The notes under the pieces were generated by a model. That model was not told the origin of the DNA. It saw nothing but the letters and a program-made list of their open reading frames with translations, and did not search any database. Shown here piece after piece: positions 62,625 through 64,000 of a stretch of DNA of 64,000 bases. The translations under genes were made by a program, and so were the position numbers. How positions within the stretch are numbered: position 1 is the stretch's first letter; each line of letters starts with the position of its first letter. This DNA comes from Flavobacterium sasangense DSM 21067 (GTDB taxonomy: Bacteria; Bacteroidota; Bacteroidia; Flavobacteriales; Flavobacteriaceae). Location: positions 18,385 through 82,384 of the forward strand of contig NZ_JMLU01000016.1 of the NCBI RefSeq assembly GCF_000686885.1. Direction: 5' to 3'.

Positions 62625-63371
62625 ATGAAATACAGAATAGGCCAAATAGTTCCATCATCCAACGTAACGATGGAAACCGAAATACCTGCAATTTTCCGCT
62701 CTCGTGAAACCATTTTACCAGAACGTTTTACGTTTCATAGCAGTAGAATGCGCATGAAAAAAGTAACGAAAGAAGAACTTGAAGCCATGGATGCCATGAG
62801 TTTAAAATGTGCTCAAGAACTTTCTGATGCTCATGTTGACGTTATGGGTTATGCATGTTTAGTAGCGATTATGAGTATGGGACGCGGTTATCATTGCGTA
62901 TCGGAAGTGAATTTACACCAAGAAACGGTGGCAAATGACTTCCCTACTCCAATTGTAACTTCTGCTGGAGCTTTGATTAATGGTTTGAAAGTTTTAGGAG
63001 CAAAACAAATTTCGATTATTACGCCTTATATGCGTCCATTAACTGATATGGTAGTAGATTATATCGAAAATCAAGGTATCAAAGTAAAACAAAGTATCGC
63101 TTTAGAAATTCCTGACAATTTAGAAGTTGCTGCTCAGAATCCAATGAATCTATTAGAAATCTACAAACAATTGGATTTAACGGATGTCGACGTTTTAGTA
63201 GCTTCGGCTTGTGTGCAAATGCCATCATTAGAAGCGATTGATTTAATTCAAGCAGAATGTGGTATTCCTGTGACTTCAGCAGCGGTTTGTACGACTTATG
63301 AAATGATGAAAAAATTGGGAATCGAAACTAAATCAGCTATTGGCGGTGAGTTGTTGAGTGGAAAGTACTAA
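62625..63371 (+). CDS. Maleate isomerase (Asp/Glu racemase superfamily)
   Basis: 248 residues from the ATG at 62625 (MKYRIGQIVPSSNVTMETE); an in-frame ATG-free extension upstream lies in repeat DNA. Two catalytic Cys are visible, C78 in VMGYACLVAI and C196 in ASACVQMPS, close to the positions in known maleate cis-trans isomerases, and the Asn in SSNVTMETE is in the right place. It would turn maleate into fumarate for the TCA cycle. Arylmalonate decarboxylases are related but have one Cys. Last gene of the row. Confidence 0.88.
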   Translation: MKYRIGQIVPSSNVTMETEIPAIFRSRETILPERFTFHSSRMRMKKVTKEELEAMDAMSLKCAQELSDAHVDVMGYACLVAIMSMGRGYHCVSEVNLHQETVANDFPTPIVTSAGALINGLKVLGAKQISIITPYMRPLTDMVVDYIENQGIKVKQSIALEIPDNLEVAAQNPMNLLEIYKQLDLTDVDVLVASACVQMPSLEAIDLIQAECGIPVTSAAVCTTYEMMKKLGIETKSAIGGELLSGKY

Positions 63372-63392
63372 TTTTTTAAAATAGCATAAATT

Positions 63393-63428
63393 AAAAAAGC
63401 TACAACTCATATGAATTGTAGCTTTTTT
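63393..63428. terminator. Bidirectional terminator after the maleate isomerase
   Basis: A 13-bp stem, 63393-63405 with 63416-63428 (AAAAAAGCTACAA), T-run at the end and A-run before. It ends the catabolic row and the convergent collagen-like gene. Confidence 0.93.
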
Positions 63429-63523
63429 GTGTTTAATTATTTTGAATCTTTAAATTCTAATCAAAATAGCCAATCTTATGTTATAAAAACTTTATACGTT
63501 AAATAAAACAAAAGATTTAAAGA

Positions 63524-64000
63524 TTACCAATACATTCCTAAAATATTCCAACTTGTTCCATCACTAACCAATTGAATCCAACCTATGTTAGAAGAAGTCA
63601 TTGTTGATATATTCATAGTTCCTGTTGTATTGCTATAAAAACCATATATAGTATCGACACCATTACTCAATACATTTATAGATTGGTATAAACTAGTTGA
63701 TGTACTTGTAATATAAATCATCTTACCAGATCCAGCTATACTAGCACTCGGAAGTGTAATTGTAATTAACGAATTACTGGTGTTTTTTAAATATACATTG
63801 TTTAAAATATCACTAGAAGTGATCGTATAGTTTGTTGTTTTAGAAAGAAATGTAAATGCTGTAGGAACTCCTGATAAACCCATTGGACCTTGTGGACCCA
63901 TTGGACCTGTTGCTCCATCTAGTCCATTTATTCCTGCTGGACCTTGTGGACCCATCGGGCCTGTAGCTCCATCTAATCCATTTATTCCTGCTGGACCTTG
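63524..64000 (-). CDS. Collagen-repeat surface protein (3' part)
   Basis: The frame is open to the window edge; 158 C-terminal residues are seen. The first about 52 are Gly-x-y triplets in an 18-residue repeat (GPMGPQGPAGINGLDGAT, 54 bp at DNA level, more than two copies). A head domain of about 105 residues follows, rich in Ser/Thr (TITLPSASIAGSGKMIYI), ending in SWNILGMYW. Such proteins form surface fibres in bacteria; secretion signals would be upstream and cannot be seen. The high DNA identity between repeats suggests recent copy-number change. Confidence 0.85.
   Translation of the reverse strand, partial: QGPAGINGLDGATGPMGPQGPAGINGLDGATGPMGPQGPMGLSGVPTAFTFLSKTTNYTITSSDILNNVYLKNTSNSLITITLPSASIAGSGKMIYITSTSTSLYQSINVLSNGVDTIYGFYSNTTGTMNISTMTSSNIGWIQLVSDGTSWNILGMYW

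Noticed and set aside
63898..64000. CRISPR-like direct repeats
   Set aside because: The repeats have no unique spacers and stay in frame as Gly-x-y triplets of a collagen-like protein.
1..64000. tRNA, rRNA or riboswitch genes
   Set aside because: No cloverleaf with a CCA-type end, no rRNA-like block and no known riboswitch core was recognised in the gaps; a covariance-model scan was not possible.

Overview
The window is chromosomal DNA from a member of the Flavobacteriaceae, most likely Flavobacterium or a close relative. The reasons are the strong AT bias, promoters of the TAnnTTTG type instead of TATAAT, few Shine-Dalgarno sites, an LpxC-FabZ fusion, a GldL-like membrane protein, KLMHWPGA-type motifs, and many short intergenic palindromes of kinds I associate with flavobacterial genomes. 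No rRNA, tRNA, CRISPR array, prophage or complete insertion sequence was seen.

Layout. 1-5586 (+) is a lipid A and core metabolism block: lpxD (cut by the window edge), lpxC-fabZ, lpxA, efp, an lpxD paralogue, a SnoaL-like gene and sucD. A di-haem cytochrome c peroxidase lipoprotein lies opposite (5649-6833), then fabG, a VWA membrane protein and an LTA-synthase-like phosphotransferase. 11926-25221 is an envelope redox and metal block: thioredoxin, apbE, a DUF4266 lipoprotein and a DUF3570 outer-membrane protein run without gaps into an OmpR-type response regulator, a CDF exporter and a histidine kinase. A CzcA-type RND pump fused to TolC, its adaptor, a DUF2231-like protein and a VIT-type transporter follow. 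Arrays of CTTAA with a period of about 11 bp precede three transcription units here and look like sites for the local response regulator. 25246-32754 is a complete his operon (hisGDCBHAFIE) behind a textbook attenuator whose 17-codon leader holds five consecutive His codons.

32759-39490 holds small accessory genes, including a glutamate-cysteine-ligase-like amidoligase next to a papain-like amidase, the least described pair in the window. 39683-53042 is an acetate and short-chain acid module: a cNMP/CBS/DUF294 protein, a DnaQ-like exonuclease, two acyl-CoA synthetases, a symporter-histidine kinase hybrid with a receiver-only partner, small membrane proteins, an MHS-type transporter and a porin.

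53141-63371 is an aromatic-acid degradation locus. An InsA-like zinc-ribbon/HTH protein (candidate regulator) faces a catabolic gene row: flavin reductase, fused FAD monooxygenase/old-yellow-enzyme, aryl-CoA ligase, hotdog thioesterase, nitrilase-family hydrolase, gentisate 1,2-dioxygenase-like bicupin, FAH-family hydrolase and maleate isomerase. The order of chemistry suggests aryl acid to aryl-CoA, 5-hydroxylation, release of the acid, ring cleavage, then hydrolysis to maleate plus pyruvate and isomerisation to fumarate. The nitrilase-family enzyme makes anthranilate an attractive substrate, because gentisate-type cleavage of 5-hydroxyanthranilate would yield an amide. A four-helix-bundle (S23/IVP) gene sits inside this row between 29-bp inverted repeats and looks like an inserted cassette. 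The window ends in a collagen-repeat surface protein cut by the edge.
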